Source of the DNA: Ligustrum vulgare
Taxonomy: Eukaryota > Streptophyta > Magnoliopsida > Lamiales > Oleaceae
Assembly: GCA_963555705.1 (NCBI GenBank)
Contig: OY743190.1
Span: 32,780,929-32,844,928 of the forward strand
Direction: 5' to 3'
DNA: 64,000 nucleotides
The notes below the pieces were generated by a model, which did no database searches, was not told the DNA's origin, and saw only the letters and a list, made by a program, of their open reading frames with translations. Each line of letters starts with the position of its first letter. The first letter of the stretch is position 1. Below, piece after piece: positions 45,926 to 59,249 of the stretch. The position numbers and the translations under genes are program-made.

Positions 45926-48297
45926 CCCGGTTCACCACGTCATCGTCTGATCTAACTTTTAAAATAATATTTTAGCGGAAGAAATAACTGAAATTCATTT
46001 TTGGCAACATTAAATAAACTGTAATGGTCGATAAAGTTTAAAACCTTTATGAAACAATTCGAAATACTAAATCGAGCCATTAATATTGTAAAACATTCGG
46101 AAACGCCATAATTTCTCAAATAATTGAAATTCTCAAAATTATCCAATGTTTGGAAATACGGATCATTAAAATAAGATTTTCAACCATTTAACGACTATTG
46201 CCACAATCATCCATCACTTGTCACCCTCTCCGAAATCTGCAAATATTGTTAAAATAGACATGAACATTTCATAGAAATACCCAGTAGACTCATCGCCAAT
46301 TAATTAATCTACAATATAATTGAACATATAAATGCAGGCTCTTTAGAAACATAGGGTGTGGGTAGTCTCTTCTTGTGCATTAAAGCACGTGGCTTCTCTT
46401 TGAAAAATCATAGGCTCTTTAAAATCATCGGGTGTGGGTAGTCTCGTCTCGTGCACTCAAGGCACGTAAGTTATGTATAACATCATCATTTATCTTGCAA
46501 GATATTCTCTTATTTCTTTATCATGTATAAAAGTATGTAAGTTATGACAAGCATAACAACATAATTATTTCCGAAGAAATACATTCTCGTCTCTTTTCAT
46601 AAAAATAATTTTCACATAAGTCACATAACATACACATTCACATGCAATCATAATTTAAATCAATTAATAGGGGCGAGTCTACCTTAAACTTAACGAGTGT
46701 GGTTGAGCGAGAATGACTTCAATCTTTCAAATCTCCGTACGTCTCGTCTAGCCAATTAGAAAGTAAGTTAAATTAGTCTTTTGAAATTTGTATTTTAAAA
46801 ATGATAACTTAAAATTTAGGGACTGAAATTGATGATTTGAGAGTTGGGGGACTAAAATGAATACTTTGGAAGTTGAGAGACTAAAATGAATACTTCGAAA
46901 GTTGATGGACTAAAATGAATACTTTCAAAACTTTGGGTTGAAGCTCAAAATAGAAAATAAATCGTGGGGATTGAAATAATCGATTTTAAAAATGAAGGGG
47001 CTGATTAAAATCATTTAAAAACTTAAGGGGCTGAAATGATAAATTTTAAAACTAAAAAGGCTGAAATAAATAACTTTAAAAGCTTGGGGACTAAAGTGCA
47101 ATTTCGAAAAGTCAAAATTATTAAAACAAATCTTTTCTCTCTCTCTTGTTGTAACACAGAGAAGAGAGGGGGGAAGGAGGCGCGACTGAACCTCGCGCAA
47201 ATTCGACCCTTCAGCCGGCGAGTTGCCGGCAAAACACCGGCGCAGAGCGGCGGCGAGCAGCGGCCAAGAAGAGGTGTAGGTTCGTGGGAGTTTTGGTACG
47301 AGATTAGGTGTAAAAACCGAGGCAAAACGAGGCTCAAAGTTCAAACTTGGGCTGGGATTTTCCGGCGGTGGTTGAGGTAAGTGCTTGGGTTTTCTTGGTA
47401 AGATTTTGGGTTTTGGGTTTGATTTGGGGTTGGCTTGCTACCGGGCTGGGTGTGCGGTGATGGTGATGTTGGTGCCGGTGGTGATGGTGGAAATGGGTTG
47501 GGTTTTGTGTGGAAACTGAGAGTGAGGGGTGCGATTTGGGTGTGATTTTGAGTGATTGGTGAGGATGTGGAGTTGTGCAGTGGAGGTGATGGGTTGTGCG
47601 GTGGTGTTGTGGTGGAATTGTGGTGTAACCCGATTGGGCAGTGATGGAGTCCGGTGGTGGTGATGATGATATGATTCAACTGGGGTATAGAGGAGAATGT
47701 GGTGGTGTTGGTTGAGGCGGTGATGGTGGTTTGATAATGGTGGCTGGCCGGTTGCATTTGGTGGTGGCAGTGAAGTGGTTGTGGTGTGGTGCCTGCGTGT
47801 GGTGGCTGGGGGTGCTGGAATGGAGTTGAAGAAGCCTCCAATGTTGTGAGAGAGAGAGAGAGCTGAACTTGGAGAGAGGTTGGTGAAAAATGGTGCTGAG
47901 GATGAAGTTGGTGGAGTATGGGTTGAGGTTTGGTGATGTAGAGCTAGGGTATGAGATTGATGTGATGGATGGGGGTTGGTGGTGTGAAAATCTAGACAAG
48001 CATTGCACGTAGTTCGAGGAAAATTCGCACGCGAAATCAACTGAGTCCGAAGAATGAAACTGATAAAATGAGATTGATGAAATTTGAGATTTAAAGCGAT
48101 TTTGAAAATAACAATTTAAATAAATAATTTAAATAATAAAATTTTGGAAATTCGAAATTTAATTAAAATCGAATTGACTTTACATTTCTCGACTTGGCTA
48201 GACGAATACGTCACGTAGTTAACTTAAAAATGAGTGAGATCGCAGCGGCACGATTTTCCATAATTATTAAAATGTGTGAAAATTCTTGGTCGCTACA
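45926..48297 (-). mobile_element. Ty3 chromovirus-type 3' LTR (family copy 2), end truncated
   Basis: Homologous in reverse orientation to 17221-19741 and 54578-57138. On the minus strand it starts TGTAGCGACC at 48297, directly after a polypurine tract (AAGGGGGTGGGTAAGG, plus 48299-48316), and preceding sequence encodes Ty3 integrase. At the far end it stops at GGTGAACCGGG (45926), about 20 bases short of the GGGGCGCTACA terminus, and copia sequence follows at once. There is therefore no target-site duplication here and the junction is rearranged. Confidence 0.85.
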
Positions 48298-48312
48298 ACC
48301 TTACCCACCCCC

Positions 48313-49290
48313 TTAAAATAATTTCATCCTCGAAATTAAACTTACTCGATCTATGATTTCTGGATACTTCACTAAAATCTCCTCTTTCTTTTCCCAAGTA
48401 GCTTCATTACTATTGTATCTACCCCACTGGACTTTGACTAAAGGGATCTCTTTGTTTCTTAAGACATGGACTTTTCTCTCCACTATGCACATAGGTGCCT
48501 CTTTATAAGACAAATCTTTCTAAACTGCAAGAGACTGATAATTCGTCACATGATTAGAATCATGAACATACTTTCTCATTAAGGAAACATGAAAGACATT
48601 GTGCACAGCTGCAAATTCTGGTGGCGAAGTCAAACAATAAACCACATTCCCCACTTTCTCTAGTATTTCAAATGGTCTGATGAAATGAGGCCTTAATTTC
48701 TCTTTCTTGCCGAAACGAAAAGTACCCTTCATAGGAGCTACTTTCAAGAACACTTTCTCTCTAATCTCAAACATTAAGTCTCTTCTTGGATCGGCATAAC
48801 TTTTATGTCTGTCTCGGGCAGCTTTAATCCGTAATCTGATCTTCTCGATAGCCTACATTGTTTTCTCAATTAATTCTGAACCCAATCATTTCCTCTCACC
48901 AACTTCATCCCACTAGATTGGCGATCGACATCTTCACCCATACAATACTTCGTATGGTGACATATCAACGGTAGCCCGAAAACTGTTATTATAGGCAAAT
49001 TCCACCAATGGTAGATGAATCTCCCAACTACCACTCAAGTCTAGCACACATGTTCTAAGCATATCCTCCAGTGTCTGAATAGTGCGTTCAGATTGTCCGT
49101 CTGTCTGGGGATGGTAGACAGTTTAAAATTTAATTTAGTACCCATTGTCAAATGTAAAATCTTCCAACTCTCAAGGGAAAATTCTCGGATCTCTATCCGA
49201 AAAAAAATGGACACTAGCAATCCATGAAATCAAACAACCTCTCTAATATATATCTGTACCTCATACAAAGCTATACGAAAAGACGCTTGA
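48313..49290 (-). pseudogene. Ty3 chromovirus integrase C-terminal part
   Basis: On the minus strand the order is: a degraded integrase core (SDRDPR near 49195, [20 protein letters not shown] near 49100, [19 protein letters not shown] near 48980); a linker with two stops (about 48910 and 48855); the GPF/H2C2-following segment LRPHFIRPFEILEKVGNVVY; and a chromodomain-like tail VKVQWGRYNSNEATWEK ending at 48313. Stops include one just before KDLSYKE. Upstream (above 49290) the reading becomes unrecognisable. The chromodomain-like tail and the long LTR suggest the Tekay/Del group. Confidence 0.8.
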
Positions 49291-51075
49291 TAGCTATTGA
49301 GTAGAACTCAATCAATCATCCGACATTATCCAACTTATTAACTCCTTCATTAACCTTCTATTTCCGACCTTTCATAGGATCTATACTGATATCGAATCCA
49401 CGATATAAATATCAATCGTTCCAATGCTTAAACTAAAAATCAAGAAGATTGATCAAGAATAAAACCTTATTATCCAAAATATAGAAACGTGGTATCAATT
49501 CCAAAGTATTGAGTACAAACCCAAACTTGGCAGAATCTTTCTGAAAACGATTTACAAACGTAATCATTTCTAAACTCGACTGAAATTTCATTTTCAAAAT
49601 TGGAGAAATTCAAACTTAAATCCTTTAGTCCATACTTCTAAATCATGCATCAAGTACTTGGTATCACATACTCATTTCAGCTGAGGACTAATGTACTAAT
49701 TTAAAGTATCATTATAAGGATCAGATATGATATTCTCAACTTACGAAACCTCACTAACTTCCCAATCTGAAGTTCAAGATACAATTTCTCCTGTTCTCCA
49801 ACTTTAATTTATGTCACTCTTTGAACAATACTCCGATTAAGTCTATTGCAAAAAATAAGACTTATGTGAATCATATAGGATTCTTCATCAATTTTACTTA
49901 ACCCAAAGATACAATCCCTATATAAGTAAAAGCCACACAACTGATCATCTCAGGTTTTTCATCATCGTAGCAAAATACTTTACTCACATCAAAAGTACAA
50001 CCGATAATAAGTAATCGAAACTGCATCACCAAAATTTTTAAATCGATTCACATATCTTATGACTCAAAATGAAGATTCCTAATCGTAGGTAATATTTCAC
50101 CATAATGCAATAAACCATCAAAATGAGATCAATTGACTCAATATATATTCACACAATTCTTCACGGGATAACCATAACATCTATTAACCGTCTAGTCACC
50201 ATATCTTGTAGTAATCATTTAACATGTCACTTATCATCGTATCATATGACCTCAAATAATCATATCAATCTCTCTAAGATTACAATATAATAACCATCAT
50301 ATCTATCACGCGAACCTTATACGTCAATCTGCTCACTAAGATTATATATTAATCTCTTAAACTAAATAAATCTTGGATTCTGCCATATGTCACTCTTTCT
50401 GCACACTCCTCCATAATAAGTCATCACTGTGAAGTCTGATCCCCATTTTCCACAAACTCTATCCACAAGGACAATTACATAAAATTTCATTTCTTATTTT
50501 CGAACCAAGATACCATTAGTAAAAATTTCCAAAATTTCAAGGTATGATCTTATCATAAACTTTCCTTCGATCAAAAGCATCACTCCTGCAGCACTTGTAC
50601 AAATTTAGGACCTGATAAAATTTCTTTCATCAATTTCATCCAAGAATTTCTCTCATGATCTTCTAATCTCATAAATGAAACTTAATGTACATCAGTGGAT
50701 CATTCACATTACGAGGAAACCCTGATTCATTTCTATGACTGAGACTCATCTTCCTTCGAATTCCACTTAGAACCAAATACAACATAACTTATTCATGGAA
50801 GGTCAACTTATTTCATAATCTTAATACATCGTCACCTTCAGTTCTCACCATAAGAGCAATTCCTTATAATTATCTCTTGTACCTTTTATATTCAAACGAC
50901 CTTATGACAATCATCATAATCTCACATAATCCCAGACATTAGATCATATGTGCCCAATTTCTCACTATGAATAAATGGTTACTCCTTTAAGGCATCTCAC
51001 TATAAAATACTTTCAATATCTCCCATTCATGACAACTGACTTTTCCAAATGATCATATTACATGTAAATAACCAA
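49291..51075. other. unclassified repeat-derived filler between Ty3 and copia parts
   Basis: About 1.8 kb, A/C-rich on the plus strand with no long ORF. It should hold reverse transcriptase if the Ty3 element were whole, but I find no YVDD/YIDD box or RNase H motif. It may be a decayed Ty3 interior, another LTR, or filler captured during rearrangement. Confidence 0.3.
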
Positions 51076-51658
51076 ATCTTACCAGACCATATTTTTTTTT
51101 CGAAATTTCAAAATTCAACGGTATTGACGGTGATCTGTTAATCAGGTAGCAGGCGGCTCGAATAGCTTCTCCCCAGAATGATTTTGGCAGCTTAGCCATA
51201 CTGAGCATACTTCTGACATTTTCCATAATTGTTCGATTCATTCTCTCGGCTACTCCATTATGTTGTGGGGTACGTGGAACTGTCTTTTCATGTCCAATGC
51301 CATTTCTTCTACAATAGGCATCGAACTCCTTGGTTATGTACTCGCCTCCATTATCTGAACGAAGACACTTCAGCTTCTTTCCCGTTTCACGTTCCACCAT
51401 GGCATGGAAGATTTTGAAGTAATCCAATACTTGATCATTTGTCCTCAAGAAATACACCCACACCTTTCGAGAAACATCATCAATAAATGTCAGAAAATAT
51501 TTGTTACCGCCTAGTGATTCAACCTCCAAGGGACCACAAACATCGGAGTGCACCAGACTGAGCAACTCTGATCTTCTCGTTGAAGAGGAACTAAAAGAGA
51601 CTCTGTGTTGCTTACCAAATAAACAATGATTGCAAGGATCTAGCGCAGCTTCCTTCAC
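51076..51658 (-). pseudogene. copia integrase, interrupted
   Basis: Minus strand. Zinc-finger tail (CNHCLFGK) and integrase core with HSDVCGP, RSDNGGEYI and the glutamate region PQHNGVAERMNRT. The frame is -1 relative to gag/protease through an A-run near 51670, and the copia reading is lost after NFEISKK/WSGK at about 51075. About 150 codons expected before the sequence at 45925 are missing. Confidence 0.85.
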
Positions 51659-53022
51659 GGCAGTGATAAGTTTTTTCTTTGTAAAATAGATAATCCTTTC
51701 TCACCCATGTAACTGAGTCTCTGGTGTCGCAGATTTTGAGACACCTTACGTTCCATTGTGTTAAGGTTGTCTGCACACATTTTCACATGAGTCTTGTATA
51801 AAGTGCCACAAATATGTCCTCGGGCGACAATCATGGAGCCTTTCATCATTTTCCATGTGCAGTTACTAAAGTGATTGTCGTAGCCCAGTTTGTCAAGGGC
51901 TATCCCGGAAAGTAGATTTAGCCGAAGATCTGGCACATGTCGGACATCCTTCAAAGTTATTTTGCATCCGATGTTCGTTTGTACCTGAACATTACCAATT
52001 CCTACAATCTCAAAGGAACTGGTATTTCCCATCTTCACCGCACCAAAGTCACCAACTTTGTATGTTGTGAAGAATTCTTTGCGAGGAGTGGCGTGGTAAG
52101 ATGCTGCAGTATCTATCACCCACTCAATGTCTTTTCTTGAAACGTGAAGGCATGTCTCCTCATGGATTGAGAAAATAGCTACATCACCTGAGATAGTGAT
52201 TAGCGTCTCTCCATCTTTATTCTTCGGCTGTGAACTGTTCTGGCCTTTCTGGCCCTGTTCTCGTAAAAACTTTCTACAGTTCTTCTTCATGTGGCCCTCT
52301 TGATCACAATAGTAGCACGTGTAAGAACGCTTTCTTCCATCTATGGATATGCCTCTACTTTTGCTTCTGCATCTTCCCCTGCCTCGACTACCTCCTTGTT
52401 GTCTCCCCCGATTTTCCGAGATGAAGGCATGTGACTGGTCCGTGCCGACATCTTTTCTTCTGGCCTCTTCATTAAAAATGGCATCCTTAACCATATACAT
52501 GGTAAGTTTTCCATTTGGAGCCGAGTTGCTAAGAGAAACCACCAGAGTCTCCCAGCTATCCAGAAGAGAACTAAGAAGTAAGAGGGCTTGCATTTCGTCC
52601 CCAAGCGGCATCTCTACAGATGACAATTGGTTCACCAGGCTCTGGAATTCACTAGTGTGCTCGAAAACTGAGGTTCCACTTTTCAGCTTCAGATTCACCG
52701 AACGCCTCATCAATAAGGCTTTGTTTCGAGCTGTCTTAGCCTGGTACATATCCTCCAGAGTCTTCCAAAGGCTATATGCATCTGTCTCTTGTGCCACGTG
52801 GTGAAACACACTATGATCAACCCATTGTCGAATTTGACCAATAGTTTTCATGTTCAACTTCTTCCACTCTGTCTCATTAGCAGGATCGGGGTTTTTACCT
52901 TTGGCATCTATGGGGTCATACAAATCCTTACAACTGAGATCTTCCATCTGAGGCTGCCACAGTGTATAGTTGGTGGCAGTAAGCTTAACCATAGCTCCCG
53001 AAGATGATTCTTCCATTAACAT
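51655..53022 (-). pseudogene. copia gag and protease (455 codons)
   Basis: Minus strand, starting 74 bases after the LTR. Gag part with YTLWQPQMEDLSCKDLYD near residue 20 and an RGRGRCRSKSRG basic tract; zinc knuckle CYYCDQEGHMKKNC near residue 236; protease active site VIDTAASYH near 312, with DTAAS in place of the usual DSGAS; and the start of the GAG-pre-integrase domain. The frame is fully open. In many copia elements gag and pol are one frame, so the shift at its end near 51665-51680 is a lesion. Confidence 0.88.
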
Positions 53023-53096
53023 CTTGGCTTTGTTATGACTTGATCAAATTGGAGCTGAAATTCCAACCTTAACGCTCGACCGGCGCTCAACCTTAA

Positions 53097-53560
53097 TGTT
53101 GTGATTCTCTGATCACGAAAGAGGAATTTAAAAAGAGGAAAAACAATTTCTATTTCTACTTGAATAGAGTTTTATAAGAGTTGACACACTCAATTGCAAA
53201 TACAAAAAACAACCTCTCTTTCTAAACTCTCTCTTATTTCTTAGAGTATCTCTCAATGGATACTCTCTCTCTCTCTATATCTCTCCTTGGATAGGAATTA
53301 CAAAATGAAGGAAGCATCATCTTATAACAATAGAACACATCTATTTATAGGCATGAAAATCTTTCACCGTCATTGACAACTCGCGCTTAGTTGTCGAGTT
53401 CAAATTCAAATCCGAATAGAACTCTTCTTCTTTAATGATAACTCATGCTTAGTTGTCCATGAGTTGGATTGATAAGGATAAGGTTGTGAAGATAAGGTTT
53501 GAATCTTCAAATTTCTTAACCACCAAGTAACCTCCTCAATTCCTTCACCACCAAGTAACC
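53097..53560 (-). mobile_element. copia shared LTR, first part
   Basis: Same sequence as 43652-44100, including the TATA box (CTATAAATAG, minus strand) at 53341-53350. It serves as the 5' LTR for the copia body at 44245-53022. It is interrupted after AAGTAACC by the LTR element 53561-59627 and resumes at 59628. Confidence 0.85.
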
Positions 53561-54440
53561 TGTGACGACCCGGAACCTTAACGAATCGAATGTCACGAAA
53601 CTTGCATAAAGTCATAGGATAAAAATAATTTAACAAATAATTTCATAATATTTAAATTGTCATAAGAAAGAACTTAAATTAAACATAACGATTTAATAAA
53701 GAAGCCAACAATAATTAAATGTGTCAAGAACTTTTAAAAGTAAAAACTATGGATAAAAGTCTAATTTATTTTCTGATCCGTTATCGCTCTCCATCTCCAC
53801 ACTGACCTTCTCGAACTAATCAATTATCTGGAAAGGGGGAAACATGAAGGGGGTGAGAAATCTCAATAAGTATACACGTGTTTATCATAAATTTTGAAAT
53901 CATAATTCATACGTAATGGAGACATGAAAACTATACCGAACATAGGTGGTATGAGTTTACATGCGTAGCGCTACTAAAAACTCCGGTCCGAATCTTAGAA
54001 CATACATATGGACCATAAAATATTATTTCAAAATGCATAACTTAAAATTATACGTATATACTTACCGTCTCGTGGATGAATTAATGATATAACTTTAAAA
54101 TGCTTCGAACTTTGTGCGAGCTAAAATTCTCTTGCTTCGAAATTATATATATATATATATATATACATACATACTACGTATGTAATATGTATGTTATGAT
54201 TGATTGATTGAGAGAGAGAGAGAGAGAGAGAAAAAAAAGATGATTTTGTGTGTGGTAAAGAGAAGTGACGTGAGGGGGTATTTATAGGGTAAAGTTTAAC
54301 TAGTTTTGGTATCAAAATCATTCCTTATATTGAACACATGATTTTGGTCAAGATGGAAGTAATATAATTTGTCTTGGAGTAAATAATATTATTTCCATAT
54401 GAAATAATATTTTTATTTTCATAATTCATAATTTCGCATA
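53561..54440 (-). repeat. 3' LTR of the deleted element (U3 start missing)
   Basis: Matches 58432-59525. On the minus strand it carries one TATA box (CTATAAATA, about 54279-54287). The first roughly 100 bases of U3 found in the other LTR (59525-59627) are missing and gag sequence stands in their place; the junction word CATGGAAATTATG is present in both partners. Confidence 0.75.
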
Positions 54441-54529
54441 ATTTCCATGAACTGTTGAGCAAATTGCGCGTCATTGGTATTGCCCGTAGTGGCATTCCTA
54501 TTGTTTGTATTTCTACTGCGAGTATCCAT
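54440..54529 (-). pseudogene. gag N-terminal remnant
   Basis: ATG at 54529 (minus) opens MDTRSRNTNNRNATTG, continuing QFAQQFMEIMRNYEL before running into the LTR and a stop. The Asn/Thr/Arg-rich start and placement after the leader fit a Ty3-type gag start. The identification as gag is by position and composition. Confidence 0.5.
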
Positions 54530-54577
54530 TTCATTAAATAAAATGGTAAAATTACTTAGAATTGAAACGAGTTAAGG

Positions 54578-56020
54578 TGTAGCGACCGGGAAATTTTCGT
54601 GGAAAATATTTTTATTTTAAAAATGTGTCGCTTCGACTTTGCTCATTCATTCATTTATTTTTTTTTAAATGCATGCTCGTCTAGCCAACGACGTAAAATT
54701 TTATTTTAAATTTATCTTAGTCAAATTCCAGTCCAATTAAAGTGAATCATTTTCAGTATTTATCCTTATGTCCAGATTTCAATTTTTTAAATAGATTATC
54801 CAAATTATTCTGATTTTATGTCCAAGTTCGTTATTTAATTTAAAGTCAAATCTTATAAAAAATATTCTAAGATCATTTTTTTTTATGTTGTCCAATTTTC
54901 AAATTTTATTTGGATTCAAATTATATTAAGTCCAAATTTCAACTGTTTTAATCCAATCCAATTTATCGAGCCCAAATGTTTTTACCAGTCATTCAAGCCC
55001 ATTTAAAAAAAAAAACCCAATAAGTCATTTCTTGGCCCAATTAATGCAACAGCTTCTTCCTCCCCAAGTTTTTCCTTACACGATCGATACTCATTTCCAA
55101 AATTCTTACAAGTTTTCCATAAACCAAGATTTTAACCTAAGTTACTATGTTTAACACTTAAATCAACTATTAATTGGATCCCTATCCCTTGCATTCACGC
55201 ACACACAACACCATCACAGCATTACCCAACCACCATCTTCGAGAGAGTTCACAACCAAGCCAATTTTACAACCACAACTCCATTGATATCACAGACTCAA
55301 CCTTCTGCCCTTCAACCCTTCCCTGCCGACTGCACCTTCACCACCGAACTACCAACAGTCAGTGCAAACCCAAGCCTCAATCACAGCAACTCGACGCCAC
55401 TACCCCATCTTCTTTCATATTCAATCGAACTCCAAAATCCAATCTGCTACAATTCGACACAAACCCAAAATACTTACCATGATCAACCCATGCCACAATC
55501 GAGACTACCCTTATCTCAACCCAAATTCCGGATTCACAGAATCATCCAATACCTTCGACTGCCTACTGCCCAACCAGTCGAGCCTCCACCTGCAGCACCA
55601 CCACAAACCTCCAACTCACCACCATTCATCATCACCACCACCAGAATCCGTCACTGCCCAATCAGATTACACCACAAATTCCACCACAATGCCTCAACTC
55701 CAAACCTGCGCAAATCACCGCACCCACAGCCCGGTCGCAAGCCAAGTCCAAAATCAAAACCCAAAGAGAACCCAAAACCCAAGAATACCTAAATACTTAC
55801 CTCGACCGTTGATTTCCTCGCCGGAATTTCAGACCCAAACCGCGACCTCCAAGCCTCGATTTCACTTCGTTTTCACACCTACTCTCGCACCTAGATCCCA
55901 AAATATAACTCCCTTTCCATGGCCGCCGCTCTCCGCGCCCTGCGCCGGCGTTTAACCTCGGCAGAACCCCCTGCCCAGCCGGCGTCGCTGCGTCCTCTCT
56001 CTTCCTCTATACTGAGAGAT

Positions 56021-56081
<61 letters not shown>

Positions 56082-57138
56082 GATTTTTACAAAATTTACT
56101 TTTAAGCCCCCAAAGTTTTAAAGTTATTTAATTTAGTCCTTTTGATTTTAAAAACTTACCATTTCAGCCCCTTAAGTTTTTAAATGATTTTAATAAGCCC
56201 TTCATTTTTAAAATCACTTATTTCAAGCCCTACAATTTAATATTCATTTTGAGCTTCGACCCAAGTTTTGAAAATTTACATTTTAGTCCCCCAAGTTTGA
56301 AAAGTACTCATTTTAGTCCCTCAACTTTCAAAAGTATTCATTTTAGACCCCAAGTTTTAAAATAATCATTTCAGTCCTCAAAATTTTAATAAACCATAAA
56401 TTTCTAAAGGCTAATGTAACTTATGGGCTAGACGAGGCGTTTGGACATTTAGAAGAACAACGTGAATTTTCTTGCTCAACTTTCAGACTCGTGATTTGAT
56501 GTAGACTCGCCCCCATTAATTAGTTTAAATTATAATTGCATGTCTTATGTGAAATTACGTGATTTACATGCTTTGATGCATGAGACGAGAAAAGAATATC
56601 TCTTATGAGATAAATGAGAAATGATGATGTTATGCATAACTTATGTGCCTTAAGTGCACGAGACGAGACTACCCACACCCTATGATTTTACGAGCCTTGA
56701 TTTTGAAAATAAAATAGCCCAAGAATATGATGATGATGTCACTATATGATTGCATAATTACGTGTTCAATTATTCTGTAAATTAATTATTGGCGATGAGT
56801 CTACTGAGTATTTTTCGAAATACTCATTCCATTATTCTAACAGTTTTTGCAGATCTCGGAAAAGGCGGCGAATGAAATGGGAGCGGTGGCAAATTAAATA
56901 AATGATGATGTTATTAGACAATTTTACGAATGTTACTCGTTACATTATTTATCGTTAATTTCATTTAAATAATTGATACACAAGTTTTATGAATTGTTTT
57001 ATATTTAAATTAATCAAATTTCCGCTGAAGTTTTCAAATGATGAATGTGATGCTTTGAATTAAATTTATTTTTCGCAATAAAGTCAGTTTTAAAGGATGA
57101 AGTGGCGTCCCAGGCTCTTCAGAACCCGGGGCGTTACA
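54578..57138 (+). mobile_element. solo LTR, Ty3 chromovirus type, 2.56 kb (family copy 3)
   Basis: Starts TGTAGCGACC, ends GGGGCGTTACA, perfect TAAGG on both sides (54573-54577 and 57139-57143). Internal order is as in copy 1: CA-rich stop-poor stretch (55170-55800), GC-rich island (55905-56000), an (AT)n run at 56023-56078, the TTTAGTCCCCAAGTTT degenerate repeat (56100-56400) and the GATGAGTCTACTGAGTATTT block (about 56795). It sits in the leader of the deleted LTR element. Confidence 0.88.
56023..56078. repeat. (AT)n microsatellite
   Basis: 56 bases of AT directly after the GC-rich island of the solo LTR; absent from the other two family copies. Confidence 0.95.
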
Positions 57139-57143
57139 TAAGG

Positions 57144-58417
57144 AAAGGAAACATAATTACTTTTCTTTCAAGAATGGAAGTTTTTCAAAAGTTTCATAAA
57201 TGGATGTTGCTATTATCGAAATTTCATGTCTTTTTCTTTAAAGTTTATCCATAGAGTTTCGAGAGGAGGGATTGTTTTCTAGTAGTACTATTGTCTTTGT
57301 TTTATTGATTTGGACATCACTATTAAAAGGCTTCGAAGAAATTAGAGGGGTCACTGCGGTCCCACTTAAAACTCAATTTCTTTAGGCATGTTAATAGCCT
57401 GGTGACAAAGCCCTCTAATGCCGCGAACGTGCCAATAAAAAAAAAACTCGAACAAAAGTAACAATAATTTTTCCACAATTTTTCCCTTGCTTTTTACACA
57501 AAGGTAGTGATAAAGGGATAAATCATTGCACTAGAATTTGGAATTTAGAGAGGAGATACAAATGACCATCCACAGTTTTTCCTTACTTTTACACAAAGGT
57601 AGTGATAAAGGGATGAATCAATGTATGAGAATTCATTATCATCTTATTGTTTATTATGAAAAGCTTTATACCCGACTAAAATTTTCCCTCACTAGGCATA
57701 CATGCAACTCACATAACTATTACAATTTCTTGCCAACAAACTAAAATCAATTATTATCATATGAAACAAAAAAAAAAAACATTTATGACATAACATTATT
57801 AATTTTCATACTTATCATGCTTACAATGAAATCATAAATAACTAATAACTTGTAAAAACAAGTAACATACCTTGTTCGATAAGTCAAGACGTGGAGAGAC
57901 GTAGCGGAGCGATGACTTAAAATATCTCATAACTAAAATACTATTTCTTAGAAAAATAGTCATCAATTCATATCTTCATATAAGGTTGGGCTTAATTAAC
58001 CTATTATCATTACACATCATAATCTAAGTAGCACAATTAAAAGTTTACATAAAATTAACCCAATTCAACATAATAGCAAAAAAAATATTTATTAGCATGA
58101 TTAAATTTTCATATAAATTGAGCCCATACAATCATAAAAATAATTTTGGTAGTCCAAATAAATTTTCATACAAGGGCAAAAGCCCAAAAAAAAACCTAAC
58201 CTAATCATAATTTAACCTATTTTTCAAATCATAAAGAAAAACAACTCTTTCTTGAACAATGGTCGTGAATAGTGACTGCGCACTGTTCACATCGATGAAC
58301 AGTGACGTGGTCACTGTTCACATCAGTGAACAGGGACGTGAACAGTATGCGGGTACTATTTACCGAAGTGAATTTTTTTTTTTGAAGATATTAAAGTCTA
58401 CAGGAAAACATACATTT
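57144..58417 (-). other. non-coding leader of the deleted LTR element
   Basis: No ORF of note. Includes the near-duplicate phrases TTTTTCC..ACTTTTACACAAAGGTAGTGATAAAGGGAT at about 57490 and 57590, and a run of ACTGTTCA/TGAACAGTG words at 58270-58350 (a hairpin-rich stretch) shortly before the primer-binding site. Confidence 0.4.
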
Positions 58418-58429
58418 GCTCTGATACCA
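58418..58429 (-). promoter_or_regulatory. primer-binding site, initiator tRNA-Met
   Basis: On the minus strand TGGTATCAGAGC follows the LTR end after two bases. This is the complement of the 3' end of plant initiator tRNA-Met, the usual primer for reverse transcription. It fixes the element's orientation and the LTR edge at 58432. Confidence 0.9.
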
Positions 58430-58431
58430 AC

Positions 58432-59011
58432 TGTGACGACCCGAAACCTTAACGAAGCGAATGTCACGAAACTTGCATATAGTCATAGGATAAAAATAAT
58501 TTAACAAATAATTTCATAATATTTAAATCGTCATAAGAAAGAACTTAAATTAAACATAACGATTTAATAAAGAAGCCAACAATAATTAAATGTGTCTAGA
58601 ACTTTTAAAAGTAAAAACTATGGATAAAAGTCTAATTTATTTTTTGAACCGTTATCGCTCTCCATCTCCACGCTGACCTTCTCGAACTAATCAATTATCT
58701 GGAAAGGGGGAAACATGAAGGGGGTGAGAAATCTCAATAAGTATACACGTGTTTATCATAAATTTTGAAATCATAATTCATACGTAATGGAGACATGAAA
58801 ACTGTACCGAACATAGGTGATATGAGTTTGCATGCGTAGCGCTACTAAAACTCCGGTCCGAATCTTAGAACATACATATGGACCATAACATATTATTTCA
58901 AAATGCATAACTTAAAATTACATGTATATACTTACCGTCTCATGGATGAATTAATGATATAACTTTAAAATGCTTCGAACTTTGTGCGTGCTAAAATTCT
59001 CTTGCTTCGAA

Positions 59012-59048
<37 letters not shown>

Positions 59049-59188
59049 CTACGTATGTAATATGTATGTTATGATTGATTGATAGAGAGAGAGAGAGGGA
59101 GGGAGGGAGGGAGAGAAAAAGATGATTTTGTGTGTGGTAAAGAGAAGTGATGTGAGGGGGTATTTATAGGGTGAAGTTTAACTAGTTT

Positions 59189-59249
<61 letters not shown>

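Noticed and set aside
58255..58360. ACTGTTCA/TGAACAGTG cluster as a regulatory operator
   Set aside because: Hairpin-forming repeats in the leader of an LTR element, with similar words in the Helitron at about 1260; more likely repeat structure than a binding site.
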